DNA from: CAYMMX01 sp964391675
GTDB taxonomy: Bacteria; Cyanobacteriota; Vampirovibrionia; Gastranaerophilales; Gastranaerophilaceae
Reading direction: 5' to 3'
NCBI GenBank assembly: GCA_964391675.1
Contig: CAYMMX010000001.1
Coordinates: forward strand, 248,001 to 312,000
Length of the DNA stretch: 64,000 nt
Position 1 is the first letter of the stretch; the number at the start of each line of letters is the position of its first letter. The notes beneath the pieces were generated by a model. The model was not told the origin of the DNA. It saw only the letters and a list, made by a program, of their open reading frames with translations, and did no database searches. A program made the translations under genes and the position numbers. Positions 1-7,439 of the stretch are shown here, piece by piece.

Positions 1-1092
1 GCAGTAAATGAATTACTAAAAAGAAACAATTTGTTAATTAATTCTGATTATGCAAATTATTTGGTTGCTCTGGGATATTATAAATCAAGTGCTTTTCCAA
101 AAGCTGCAAAATATATTAATATTGCTGTATTGCAAAATTCAACCAATTTAAATTATCAAAAGCTTAAAGCTGAAATTCTTGTTGAAACAGGCGACAAAGA
201 TTCAGCAGTCAAAATTGTTGATAATTTGAAAAAACAAAATTTATATTCATATGAGTATGAAAGAAAAATTAAATCATTAGAACAGTACATCTTATATAAA
301 ATAAAAAAAGAACAATCGGAAAAAGATTATCATTTAGGTTATTACTATTATCTTGAAAATGATTTGTCAAAAGCAATCAGAACATTGCAAGGTGTGCTTT
401 CTTGCAAAAAAAAATCAAAACTTGATTTAACATATGGATTGATGAGCGAAATTTATTTTAAAATGAATGAATTTGAAAAAGCTTCTGATTCTGCAAAAAA
501 AGCATTGAAAATTAACAGTAAAAATCCTAAAGCATTGATTGTATTGGGGGATTTAAGCTATAAATCCAATAATTATAAGCAAGCTCTTGATTATTACAAA
601 AAAGCGGCAGGACAAGATAAAAAATCTTATGTTCCTTTCATAAGAGAGGCTCAAGCATATCAAAAACTTGAAAATGTAAAAAAGGCTTCGGAAATTTATA
701 CAAAAGTACTTAAAACTCATTCTGACAGTTGGGAAGCATATTATAACATTGCTCTTTTGGATAGCGATAAAAAAACAATTTATTTAAAAAAAGCCTTGGC
801 TGTTAATCCATTATTTGAAGATGCTTGGATAGAGCTCGCCAAAACAGAAATTGATAAAGGGAATTATCTAATAGCCAAACAATATTTATCTAACGCTTTT
901 TATATTGACGAAAACGATTTTAGATATTATTATTATCAAGGATTAATAGATAATATCTCCGGTAATTATTCTCAAGCAAAGTATAATTTTAAAAAATGTC
1001 TGAAACTTAATTCAAAACATAAAGAAGCTCAAGACATATTAAATTCCATAATGGAAATTGAAAAAGGAAATATTAAACAGGATAATTTATAA
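1..1092 (+). CDS. TPR-repeat protein, 5'-truncated by the window edge
   Basis: The frame is open from base 1 (A-V-N-E-L-L...), so the true start lies outside the window; the TTG at 31 is only the first start-like codon. The visible part is about 363 residues of helical tetratricopeptide repeats, with recurrent patterns such as A..A.KA...NP.A and Y..A......A (for example SKNPKALIVLGDLSYKSNN and KYNFKKCLKLNSKH). TPR arrays are protein-interaction scaffolds. No catalytic motif is visible. Its stop overlaps the next gene's start by one base (TAATG at 1090-1094), so it is probably co-translated with the response regulator and may belong to the same signalling pathway. Function otherwise unknown. 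Confidence 0.85.
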   Translation, partial: AVNELLKRNNLLINSDYANYLVALGYYKSSAFPKAAKYINIAVLQNSTNLNYQKLKAEILVETGDKDSAVKIVDNLKKQNLYSYEYERKIKSLEQYILYKIKKEQSEKDYHLGYYYYLENDLSKAIRTLQGVLSCKKKSKLDLTYGLMSEIYFKMNEFEKASDSAKKALKINSKNPKALIVLGDLSYKSNNYKQALDYYKKAAGQDKKSYVPFIREAQAYQKLENVKKASEIYTKVLKTHSDSWEAYYNIALLDSDKKTIYLKKALAVNPLFEDAWIELAKTEIDKGNYLIAKQYLSNAFYIDENDFRYYYYQGLIDNISGNYSQAKYNFKKCLKLNSKHKEAQDILNSIMEIEKGNIKQDNL

Positions 1093-1736
1093 TGAAAAGC
1101 AACATATTAATAGTTGAAGATCATGAACTTACCAGATTTGGATTAAAAACAACATTTGATGGCGTTGATTTTATTAAAAATGTTTATGAAGCCGATAATG
1201 CTGATAAAGCTATTAGCGTTTTTAATAATAACAAAATTGATTTAATAATTATGGATTTAGGGTTGCCAAATATAAACGGAATAGATATTACAAAAAAAAT
1301 ACGTTTAAAAAACAAAGAAGTTAAAATTGTAATTTTAACTTCTCATAATGATGAAAAAGAAGTATTAGAAAGTCTTAAAGCAGGCGCAAATGCATACTGT
1401 TCAAAAGAAATTAATCCGTCAAGATTAATAGAAGTTGTAAATTCTGTTTTAGACGGAGCTTCCTGGTTTGATCCCAGCATTGCTTATGTTGTATTAAAAG
1501 CTGCAAAAAATACGAATGTCGTGGAAAATTCTTTAAAAAATGATTATAATTTAACTACAAGAGAAACTCAAATTCTGAAGCTGATAACGGAAGGTTACAG
1601 TAATAATGAAATTGCCAGAGAGCTTTTTGTAAGCATTAACACTACAAAGGCACATGTAGCAAATATTTTGCAAAAACTGGAAGTAGAAGACAGGCTCCAA
1701 GCCGCAATTAAAGCTCTAAAAAATAAAATTGTTTAA
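1092..1736 (+). CDS. NarL/FixJ-type response regulator
   Basis: 214 aa. The receiver domain (about 4-120) has acidic residues E9-D10, phosphoacceptor D55 in IIMDLGLPN, switch T83 and conserved K105. A LuxR-type helix-turn-helix follows (about 153-210, LTTRETQILKLITEGYSNNEIA...). By family, phosphorylation of D55 promotes dimerisation and DNA binding. No histidine kinase is encoded in the window. The start overlaps the stop of the TPR gene by one base, so translation is probably coupled. A 7-bp hairpin separates it from the second regulator downstream. Confidence 0.93.
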   Translation: MKSNILIVEDHELTRFGLKTTFDGVDFIKNVYEADNADKAISVFNNNKIDLIIMDLGLPNINGIDITKKIRLKNKEVKIVILTSHNDEKEVLESLKAGANAYCSKEINPSRLIEVVNSVLDGASWFDPSIAYVVLKAAKNTNVVENSLKNDYNLTTRETQILKLITEGYSNNEIARELFVSINTTKAHVANILQKLEVEDRLQAAIKALKNKIV

Positions 1737-1750
1737 TATATTATAAAAAA

Positions 1751-1768
1751 GCGAAATAATAATTTCGC
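1751..1768. promoter_or_regulatory. Short hairpin between the two response-regulator genes
   Basis: Perfect 7-bp stem GCGAAAT/ATTTCGC with an AATA loop, lying 15 nt after the first regulator's stop and 15 nt before the second's start. On the plus strand no T-run follows, so it is not a standard terminator there. On the minus strand it would be followed by six Ts. It could be an mRNA-stability or processing hairpin, or an antisense terminator. Confidence 0.4.
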
Positions 1769-1782
1769 GTTAGGATGTAAAA

Positions 1783-2427
1783 ATGTCAGAAATAGCAAAA
1801 ATTTTAATAGTAGATGATAATCCAAAGTATTTACAAGATGCCTTACCTATGTATGGTTATGATGTTGCAATTGCAACAGATGGTGTCCAGGCTCTTAAAA
1901 TACTTGCAAAAACAAATGTAAAAGATGAAGAACCTTTTGATTTAATTCTGCTTGATATTATGATGCCGAATATGAATGGTTGGGATACTTTAAAATCGAT
2001 AAGAAATAATGAAAAAACAAAACATATCCCTATCATTATGCTTACAGCAATAAATGAAGAACAAAAAATGGTTTCCGGATTAAAGATAGGAGCAGATGAT
2101 TATATTGTCAAACCGTTTGTTTTACCTAACTTACTTGCCAGAATAGAAGCTGTTTTAAGACGTTCTAATTGGCAAAAAAAAGAATCAAAACCTACCGATT
2201 TAGCTTTTGTAGGCTCTGACGAACCTGTTGAACCTCTTACATTACGAGAGATTGAAGTTCTCACTCTTGTTGCACAAGGAGCAAGTAACCAAACAATTGC
2301 AGATAAATTGTTCGTAAAAGAAGTTACTGTTAAAACACATTTAAACAGTATATTTAAAAAACTTAAAGTTAATAGTCGAACACAAGCCGTATTATTGGCA
2401 ATGCAAATGAATTTAATTAAAAAATAA
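1783..2427 (+). CDS. Response regulator, receiver plus LuxR-type HTH
   Basis: 214 aa. Receiver: D11-D12, phosphoacceptor D58 in LILLDIMMPNMNGWD, T88, K110-P111. The KPF ending and the length of the receiver resemble OmpR-class regulators, but the output domain (about 152-214, LTLREIEVLTLVAQGASNQTIADKLF) is LuxR/NarL type. This combination recalls the cyanobacterial/plastid Ycf29 class, but that assignment is only a resemblance. Its own Shine-Dalgarno (TAGGATG) precedes the ATG. It is followed by a pentapeptide-repeat gene. No cognate kinase is present in the window. Confidence 0.92.
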   Translation: MSEIAKILIVDDNPKYLQDALPMYGYDVAIATDGVQALKILAKTNVKDEEPFDLILLDIMMPNMNGWDTLKSIRNNEKTKHIPIIMLTAINEEQKMVSGLKIGADDYIVKPFVLPNLLARIEAVLRRSNWQKKESKPTDLAFVGSDEPVEPLTLREIEVLTLVAQGASNQTIADKLFVKEVTVKTHLNSIFKKLKVNSRTQAVLLAMQMNLIKK

Positions 2428-2468
2428 GTTCATTATAAAAAATATATAAAGTAAAAGGAGAGAATATA

Positions 2469-2999
2469 ATGAGTAATTACACAAAAGAAGAATTATATAT
2501 GCTGATAAAAAAATCCCCGCAAGAGTTTAACGAATGGAAAAATACTCAAGATGATATAGATTTAAGCGAAATGGATTTTTCATATTTAACTTTAGCTGAT
2601 ATTGATTTTTCTAATGTAGATTTAAATGCAAGTTCTTTTGCAGATTCTCATTTAACCGCAATTAAATTTAACAGTGCAGATTTAACAGCAGTAGAGTTTA
2701 CAAGAGCAACAATCTTGGAAAGCGATTTTTCAGATTCTATTTCTACGGGCGTTGATTATAGCTATGCAACAGTTAAATATTGCAATTTTGCAGATGCAGA
2801 TATGGCTGGATGCATTTTTCAAGAATCAGATTTAACAAATTCTGATTTTGCGGGTGCTTATAATTTGAACGCTTGTAGATTTGATGAAGAAACAGTTTGG
2901 CCTGAAGCAGAAATGTTACCTGAAGATTTTGACTCGACTTATTCGGATGATTTATCTTCTTTAAAAGATGAAGAAGAAATGTCTTCAGAGGAATACTAA
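2469..2999 (+). CDS. Pentapeptide-repeat protein with acidic tail
   Basis: 176 aa with a clear Shine-Dalgarno (AAAGGAGAG). Residues about 30-138 form consecutive A(D/N)LXX/F pentapeptides (DLSEM DFSYL TLADI DFSNV DLNAS...), predicted to fold as a right-handed quadrilateral beta helix. The last 30 residues are very acidic (SDDLSSLKDEEEMSSEEY). There is no signal peptide, so it is probably cytosolic. Some pentapeptide proteins mimic DNA and bind gyrase, but that cannot be claimed here. It follows two response regulators and ends at a strong terminator. Confidence 0.85.
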   Translation: MSNYTKEELYMLIKKSPQEFNEWKNTQDDIDLSEMDFSYLTLADIDFSNVDLNASSFADSHLTAIKFNSADLTAVEFTRATILESDFSDSISTGVDYSYATVKYCNFADADMAGCIFQESDLTNSDFAGAYNLNACRFDEETVWPEAEMLPEDFDSTYSDDLSSLKDEEEMSSEEY

Positions 3000-3020
3000 T
3001 TATTAGACTTATATATATAA

Positions 3021-3052
3021 GGGCGTAAAAAGTAAAACTTTTTACGCCCTTA
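3021..3052 (+). terminator. Rho-independent terminator after the pentapeptide-repeat gene
   Basis: Perfect 12-bp stem GGGCGTAAAAAG (3021-3032) with CTTTTTACGCCC (3038-3049), a 5-nt loop, then TTATTATT. It closes the response regulator/pentapeptide unit. Confidence 0.85.
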
Positions 3053-3062
3053 TTATTACCCA

Positions 3063-3118
3063 CAAAAAAAAGGCCTTGTACTATTACAAGACCTGTCCGT
3101 TTAAATAAGAAGAGAGAG
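3063..3118 (-). ncRNA. Candidate small RNA, CU-rich 5' end plus terminator hairpin
   Basis: On the minus strand a 10-bp stem (3094-3085 with 3080-3071, loop ATAG) is followed by seven or more Ts (3070-3064), a textbook terminator. The one imperfect pair is G-U on the minus RNA but C-A on the plus RNA, so the hairpin is best formed by minus-strand RNA. No minus-strand protein gene ends here. Upstream on the minus strand is a promoter-like TTATCC (3153-3148), 17 bp, TATAGT (3130-3125), predicting a start near 3118 and an RNA of about 55 nt beginning with CUCUCUCUUCUU. Such a tract could pair with purine-rich ribosome-binding sites. Entirely predictive. Confidence 0.4.
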
Positions 3119-3276
3119 CTTTATACTATAATAAAGTTTTACTATTAGGATAAATTTACAAATTATTTTTAAATTTTAACTTATGTAACAAAAACGAAAA
3201 AATAAAAAAGCCAAAAACCTATAAATTGTGGTATTATTTAGGAATATGGTTATTATTAATAAATAGGAGAAAAGTC

Positions 3277-3807
3277 ATAGCAAACGAAGATAAAAACAAG
3301 GTAATTATGAATGATAAAATTCGTTCAAAAGAAGTGAGATTAATTGATGAAAATGGTGAAAATCATGGTGTTATAGCAACGTTAACTGCATTAAAAATGG
3401 CACAAGATGCCGATTTGGATTTGGTTATAATCAGCCCAAACCAAGAACCGCCTGTAGCAAAAATTTTAAATTACGGCAAATATAAGTATGAATTAGAGAA
3501 AAAAGCTAAAGAAGCAAAGAAAAAACAACATACTGTAGAAGTAAAAGAAATAAAAATAAGATATAAAATAGACACTCATGATTATCAGGTTCGTGTAAAA
3601 AATATTAAAAAATTTATATCACAAGGAAACAAAGTTAAAATAGTTGTTATGTTAAGAGGTCGTGAAATGCAACATGCAAACTTAGCATTTGATTTAGCCG
3701 AAAGATTTTTAACAGACCTAGAAGATACCCCAATAGTTATTGAAAAGAAAGCTCAGCTTGAAGGACGTAATGTAACATTATTTATAGCTCCTCAATCTTT
3801 GTCATAA
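3277..3807 (+). CDS. infC: Translation initiation factor IF-3
   Basis: 176 aa from the start chosen. The N domain carries NDKIRSKEVRLIDENGENHGV and PPVAKILNYGKYKYE; the C domain carries KEIKIRYKIDTHDYQVRVKN, VKIVVMLRGREMQ and a C-terminal EGRNVTLFIAP, all typical IF-3. IF-3 binds the 30S subunit and proofreads start codons. No ATG fits the expected N-terminus. An AGGAGA at 3265-3270 sits 6 nt before an in-frame ATA at 3277, giving IANEDKNKVI. Unusual AUU/AUA/AUC starts autoregulate infC in other bacteria. An ATG at 3307 with a weak AAGG is the alternative start. rpmI and rplT do not follow, unlike in many bacteria. Confidence 0.93.
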   Translation: MANEDKNKVIMNDKIRSKEVRLIDENGENHGVIATLTALKMAQDADLDLVIISPNQEPPVAKILNYGKYKYELEKKAKEAKKKQHTVEVKEIKIRYKIDTHDYQVRVKNIKKFISQGNKVKIVVMLRGREMQHANLAFDLAERFLTDLEDTPIVIEKKAQLEGRNVTLFIAPQSLS

Positions 3808-3832
3808 TCAAGCTTGACTGAGTTTTTTTTTG
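3790..3832 (+). terminator. Probable terminator after infC
   Basis: An imperfect stem CTCAATC (3791-3797) with GACTGAG (3816-3822), enclosing the palindrome TCAAGCTTGA, runs straight into a T-tract of about ten (3823-3832). The T-run is strong and the stem moderate. Confidence 0.5.
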
Positions 3833-3870
3833 TTGCTAAAATTTAGTAAGCCGATTAGATAAAATCAAAC

Positions 3871-3876
3871 TATAAT
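3871..3876 (+). promoter_or_regulatory. -10 element for tRNA-Phe
   Basis: A perfect TATAAT lies 38 nt upstream of the mature tRNA 5' end. No good -35 at 16-18 bp was found, so the promoter call rests on the -10 and its position. Confidence 0.4.
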
Positions 3877-3903
3877 AAGTTATTTTATCAGCTTAATAAA
3901 ATT

Positions 3904-3997
3904 AAAAATCATATGCCGCGTTAGCTCAGTTGGTAGAGCAAGGGACTGAAAATCCCTGTGTCCTTGGTTCGATTCCGAGACGCGGCATATGATTTTT
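3904..3997 (+). repeat. Inverted repeat extending the tRNA-Phe acceptor stem
   Basis: AAAAATCATAT (3904-3914) is the exact complement of ATATGATTTTT (3987-3997). With the 7-bp acceptor stem this gives 18 continuous pairs around the tRNA. The 3' arm ends in TTTTT followed by ATATTTAAA, so it may also terminate transcription of the precursor. Confidence 0.85.
3915..3987 (+). tRNA. tRNA-Phe (anticodon GAA)
   Basis: 73 nt. The acceptor stem GCCGCGT/ACGCGGC gives 7 perfect pairs. The D arm is GCTC...GAGC, the anticodon stem GGGAC/ATCCC-like with loop CTGAAAA (anticodon GAA), and the T arm CTTGG-TTCGATT-CCGAG. Discriminator A at 3987; CCA is not encoded. The flanking bases are complementary (3904-3914 with 3987-3997), extending the acceptor stem beyond the mature ends and through the discriminator, and ending in a T-run that can act as terminator. 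Confidence 0.96.
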
Positions 3998-4013
3998 ATA
4001 TTTAAAGTTTAAA

Positions 4014-4036
4014 CTCAGAATCGAACCAAAAGGTTC
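4014..4036 (-). repeat. Inverted copy of the tRNA T-arm plus small hairpin
   Basis: CTCAGAATCGAACCAA (4014-4029) is the reverse complement of the tRNA-Phe T-arm (3964-3979) with 15 of 16 matches. GAACC-AAAA-GGTTC (4023-4036) is also a perfect local hairpin. No complete tRNA can be folded on the minus strand around it. Nothing else is recognisable in 4037-4124. It may be a recombination or integration scar, or a regulatory inverted copy. Confidence 0.55.
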
Positions 4037-4124
4037 TTCCCTCTCCTCTAATCCAACATTTAGTCAGCTTTGACCCTGCAGATTGAAGCACAGTACCACT
4101 TTATCATTTTACTATTCAACCATA

Positions 4125-5552
4125 TTAAGCCGTTTTTTTAAATTCGGAGTCATTAAGAAGCAACTTTAAAGCTTCTTTAGATAAATCTCCTATATTTTTA
4201 TGGGGGTTAAAAATATTATTAGAATGATTATCTAGTCCAGTTGTAGCAATGAGGTTTTCTCCAAGACAAAATTTATGAAAATCTTCTATTTGCTTTGCGG
4301 TTAAACTATTATAATCTTGATAATAAATCTCTGCACATTGAGAAATATTACCTCCTTTTTGTTTAAAATGTCTTACGATATCTTCTGCAGATTCAAAGCC
4401 CTTTGTTTTTAAAAAAGCAGGGTGGGCTAATCCTAAAAATCCTTCATTAGATTGTTTAATTAAGTCTATTATTTCATCCAAAGTATTTTCTGTTTTATAA
4501 GGTGTTGGAAATATTATTTGTTTTCTATCATATCCAGGCCTAAATTCTTGACAAAGTTTATTAATAACATATTCTCGTCCTTTTACTTTTCTTTTTAGAT
4601 AATTTGAAACTTCCCATTGAGTATCCATCATTATGCTTTTGGAATGTGTTTTGTCTGTCAACCCGGATTCTTCAATGTTAAATTTAGCATTAGGGATTAA
4701 TTTATTTGCTTTTTCAATAATGATTCTGATAAGATTTTCTCTGTTTTGTTTCAAAGTATTTAAAAAACTGTTTAATTTTGGACAAAAAGGGTTTATTGAA
4801 TACCCAATAACCTCTGATGTTTCGGTAGGGTTTCCAAAATAGCTGTGGGGAGAAGGTGCAGCAAATCCTTTTTCTATACCCAACACTACTCTTAAATTTT
4901 TATATTTCATCGGATTTTGAGCAATTATTTTTACAGCTTCTTTATCGCCTTCTATTGATTCATGATCTGTAATTGCAATTGTAAACTTTTTACCTGTTTT
5001 TGAATAAACTTTATTTGCATACTGCGTTGCTTGTTCTAAAAGCTCTGAAACACTCATTGTTCCATCAGAAATTTGGGTGTGAACATGAAGGTTTGCTTGA
5101 TATTGACCATTGTTTACATTCATAAAATTATCGCCTAACAAATAATTTTCTTTTTTAAGTTTTGGTAAAATCAACTTTAATTCATCACTTCCAACAATAG
5201 ATGTCAATCTATAACTCTCAATTTCATCTTTTATATTAAAGTGAGAAATTAAACCTTTTGCAAGTTTATTTAGATATTCAGTATCATGGGGTGTACTATA
5301 AAATAATCTATTTTTCAGAAATTTAATTTCTTCAGTTGACAGTTTGGTAAACTTTTTGGGTGTACAAATCCTTTCTAGTGCTGCAGTTATAAGCGCAGAA
5401 GAAGAAAAAATAAGGCTTTTCAAAAAATAGCCTTTACTAGCATCTTTTTTTATCACATTACTGATATATTTGTCTTCAATCGAGGTAGGAAAGATATTTG
5501 AACGAATATTGTTTTTAATTTTTAAAAAAGAAAAATCAATTTTGTTAATCAT
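4125..5552 (-). CDS. PHP-domain metal-dependent phosphoesterase
   Basis: 475 aa. The PHP domain starts near residue 150: NLHVHTQISDGTMSVSELLEQA, AITDHESIEGDKEA, VVLGIEKGF, later GLAHPAF and GLDNHS, which together supply the His/Asp/Glu metal ligands. PHP proteins hydrolyse phosphoesters; those resembling YciV/TrpH act on 3',5'-nucleoside bisphosphates or short RNAs, but the substrate cannot be told here. The N-terminal 140 residues are unassigned and contain no signal peptide. A Shine-Dalgarno-like TAGGA precedes the ATG, and a 15-codon upstream ORF overlaps it. It is preceded on the same strand by the SulP gene at a distance of 192 bp. Confidence 0.8.
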   Translation of the reverse strand: MINKIDFSFLKIKNNIRSNIFPTSIEDKYISNVIKKDASKGYFLKSLIFSSSALITAALERICTPKKFTKLSTEEIKFLKNRLFYSTPHDTEYLNKLAKGLISHFNIKDEIESYRLTSIVGSDELKLILPKLKKENYLLGDNFMNVNNGQYQANLHVHTQISDGTMSVSELLEQATQYANKVYSKTGKKFTIAITDHESIEGDKEAVKIIAQNPMKYKNLRVVLGIEKGFAAPSPHSYFGNPTETSEVIGYSINPFCPKLNSFLNTLKQNRENLIRIIIEKANKLIPNAKFNIEESGLTDKTHSKSIMMDTQWEVSNYLKRKVKGREYVINKLCQEFRPGYDRKQIIFPTPYKTENTLDEIIDLIKQSNEGFLGLAHPAFLKTKGFESAEDIVRHFKQKGGNISQCAEIYYQDYNSLTAKQIEDFHKFCLGENLIATTGLDNHSNNIFNPHKNIGDLSKEALKLLLNDSEFKKTA

Positions 5553-5596
5553 TTAATTGTCCTAGATTTTAAAACCTTCACAAGAGATAATTGCAT
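5549..5596 (-). CDS. Possible 15-codon leader ORF ahead of the PHP gene
   Basis: An ATG at 5596, preceded by GAGG at 4-nt spacing, reads MQLSLVKVLKSRTIK and stops at a TGA that overlaps the PHP gene's ATG (ATGA). The arrangement allows translational coupling. It is too short to prove coding, and its composition is not diagnostic. Confidence 0.25.
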   Translation of the reverse strand: MQLSLVKVLKSRTIK

Positions 5597-5744
5597 AAAA
5601 CCTCAAAAAATAAATATTTGCTATTTTTATAATCTTTTTACATATTGGATTGTTAATAAAATTAAGGCTTCTTTTATTCAATTAATGACAAAACAATATG
5701 CTATGGCATATACTATTCGGGACATGTTCAAATAAATTGTATTT

Positions 5745-7373
5745 TCAATTGCTTAAAAAATCAAATGCTTTTTTAATTGCTTTATCTTCAGTATAAAAAA
5801 TATTTTGTTTTTCTATAATGTTAAGTAATCCTAGTTTAAAAAGTTGAATCTTTACTTCTTTATTATTGACAATTAAAATAACAATTATTGACTTATCTTT
5901 TAATCTGTATATCATATCTTCAAGAGCAAATATAGCAGAAATATCCATTTTGGGAATGTTTTTGCAATTAATAATAACACATTTTGTTCCTAACAGTTCA
6001 TTTGTTCTAGTTAAAATTCTGCTTGCTGAACCAAAAAAGAAAACACCATCAATATTAATCATTCTTATCTTATATTGAGATTTTTCATCAATATCCTCTT
6101 CCAAATTATCAGATGCTTTAATGTCATCTATTGAAATATTTACTTGACTTGCTATACTTGCCGCAAAAAGAATTGATGATAAAACAATACCCATTCCTAC
6201 CGCAAAAATTAAATCATCAAAAACAGTGAGTGCAAAAACTAAAATCATAACTATCAAATCATATTTGGGTGCATATTTTAACAATTTTAAAAACTTATAA
6301 TCAATAACATCAAATCCGACTTTTATAAGAATTCCTGCCAAAACAGTCATGGGAATATATTTTGCAAAAGGAGAGGCAAATAATAAAATAAAAATTAAAA
6401 ATAATGAATGAACAACTCCTGAAACAGGTGTTCTGCCACCTGATTTCACATTTACCACAGTCCTCATTGTTGCTCCTGCACCAGCAATACCACCAAAAAA
6501 TCCTGAAAAAACATTTCCGATACCTTGTCCAATAAGTTCTTTATTTGGCTTATGAGTTGTTTTTGTAAGTGAATCTGAAACTAAAGAAGTTAAAAGAGAA
6601 TCTACAGAACCTAAAATAGCAAGTGTTAATGCAAAAGGAATAATTTTCGTAAATTGTTCAATTGAAACTATTGGAAAATGAAAATTTGGCAAAGTAGTTG
6701 GAATTTCTCCTATCGTTCTAACATTCATGTCCAAGAATAGGCTTAATATGGTTACAAATATTAAAGCAAGCAAAGATGAAGGAATTAATTTTGTTAATTT
6801 ATATGGAGTAAAAAACACAATCAGTAAAGTTATAATACCTAAAATAAGTGATTGAAAATTAAAATTTTGAATGTTCTTTATAATCTCTAAAACTGAACTA
6901 ATGGTATCACCATGAATTTGTAATCCAAGTAAAGGATTTAATTGCAAAAGAATAATAATAACTCCGACACCACTCATAAAGCCTGATATAACAGGATAAG
7001 GAACATACTTCACCAATTTCCCTACTTTTAGTATACCAAAAATAATTTGGAAAACTCCCGCAAGAATTATTGACAAAAATATTAAATCATAATTACCAGG
7101 ATTTGTAACAATAATAGAGGCCAAAACAACAGTCATTGGGCCCGTAGGACCAGAAATTTGGGGTTTTGTGCCACCAAAAATTGAAGCAAATAATCCTACA
7201 AAAATAGCGCCATATAAACCTGCTGCTGCACCAATACCACTTGCTACACCAAAAGCCAACGCCAAAGGTAAAGCAATTACCCCTGCAGTTATACCGCCAA
7301 ACAAATCACCTTTAAAACGCTTTAAATGATTTTTATTAATTTGTATTGATAGCATCAATTTCAATTTTATCAT
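5745..7373 (-). CDS. SulP-family anion transporter with STAS domain
   Basis: 542 aa. Multiple hydrophobic segments run from about residue 25 to 420, with the family signatures GVIALPLALAFGVASG, GLYGAIFVGLFASIFGGTKPQISGPTGPM and the FGGIAGAGATMRT loop. A cytosolic STAS domain follows (about 435-540, INIDGVFFFGSASR...IINCKNIPKMDISAIFAL). SulP members move sulfate, bicarbonate or dicarboxylates; the substrate is not decidable from sequence. No Shine-Dalgarno precedes the first ATG. A start at the seventh codon (MLSIQINK, 7355) is possible. Divergent from the TolC gene. Confidence 0.9.
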   Translation of the reverse strand: MIKLKLMLSIQINKNHLKRFKGDLFGGITAGVIALPLALAFGVASGIGAAAGLYGAIFVGLFASIFGGTKPQISGPTGPMTVVLASIIVTNPGNYDLIFLSIILAGVFQIIFGILKVGKLVKYVPYPVISGFMSGVGVIIILLQLNPLLGLQIHGDTISSVLEIIKNIQNFNFQSLILGIITLLIVFFTPYKLTKLIPSSLLALIFVTILSLFLDMNVRTIGEIPTTLPNFHFPIVSIEQFTKIIPFALTLAILGSVDSLLTSLVSDSLTKTTHKPNKELIGQGIGNVFSGFFGGIAGAGATMRTVVNVKSGGRTPVSGVVHSLFLIFILLFASPFAKYIPMTVLAGILIKVGFDVIDYKFLKLLKYAPKYDLIVMILVFALTVFDDLIFAVGMGIVLSSILFAASIASQVNISIDDIKASDNLEEDIDEKSQYKIRMINIDGVFFFGSASRILTRTNELLGTKCVIINCKNIPKMDISAIFALEDMIYRLKDKSIIVILIVNNKEVKIQLFKLGLLNIIEKQNIFYTEDKAIKKAFDFLSN

Positions 7374-7387
7374 AAAAATAAATTTGT

Positions 7388-7416
7388 TTGATTAAACTAT
7401 AATTTATTGATATAAT
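7388..7416 (+). promoter_or_regulatory. Promoter of the TolC-family gene
   Basis: TTGATT (7388-7393), a 17-bp spacer, then TATAAT (7411-7416). The predicted start is about 17 nt before the ATG at 7440. Confidence 0.6.
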
Positions 7417-7439
7417 TAAGTATATTTGGTTGAATTAAA

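Noticed and set aside
2773..3063. Minus-strand ORF of 96 codons under the pentapeptide gene
   Set aside because: It is antisense to a well-supported gene and runs through its terminator, with no ribosome-binding site or recognisable protein features.
3226..3276. Possible longer IF-3 start at TTG 3226
   Set aside because: It would add a hydrophobic stretch not seen in IF-3 and would place the start before the AGGAGA ribosome-binding site.
4013..4110. A second tRNA on the minus strand beside tRNA-Phe
   Set aside because: Only the T-arm resembles a tRNA. No acceptor stem, D-arm or anticodon arm can be formed around it.
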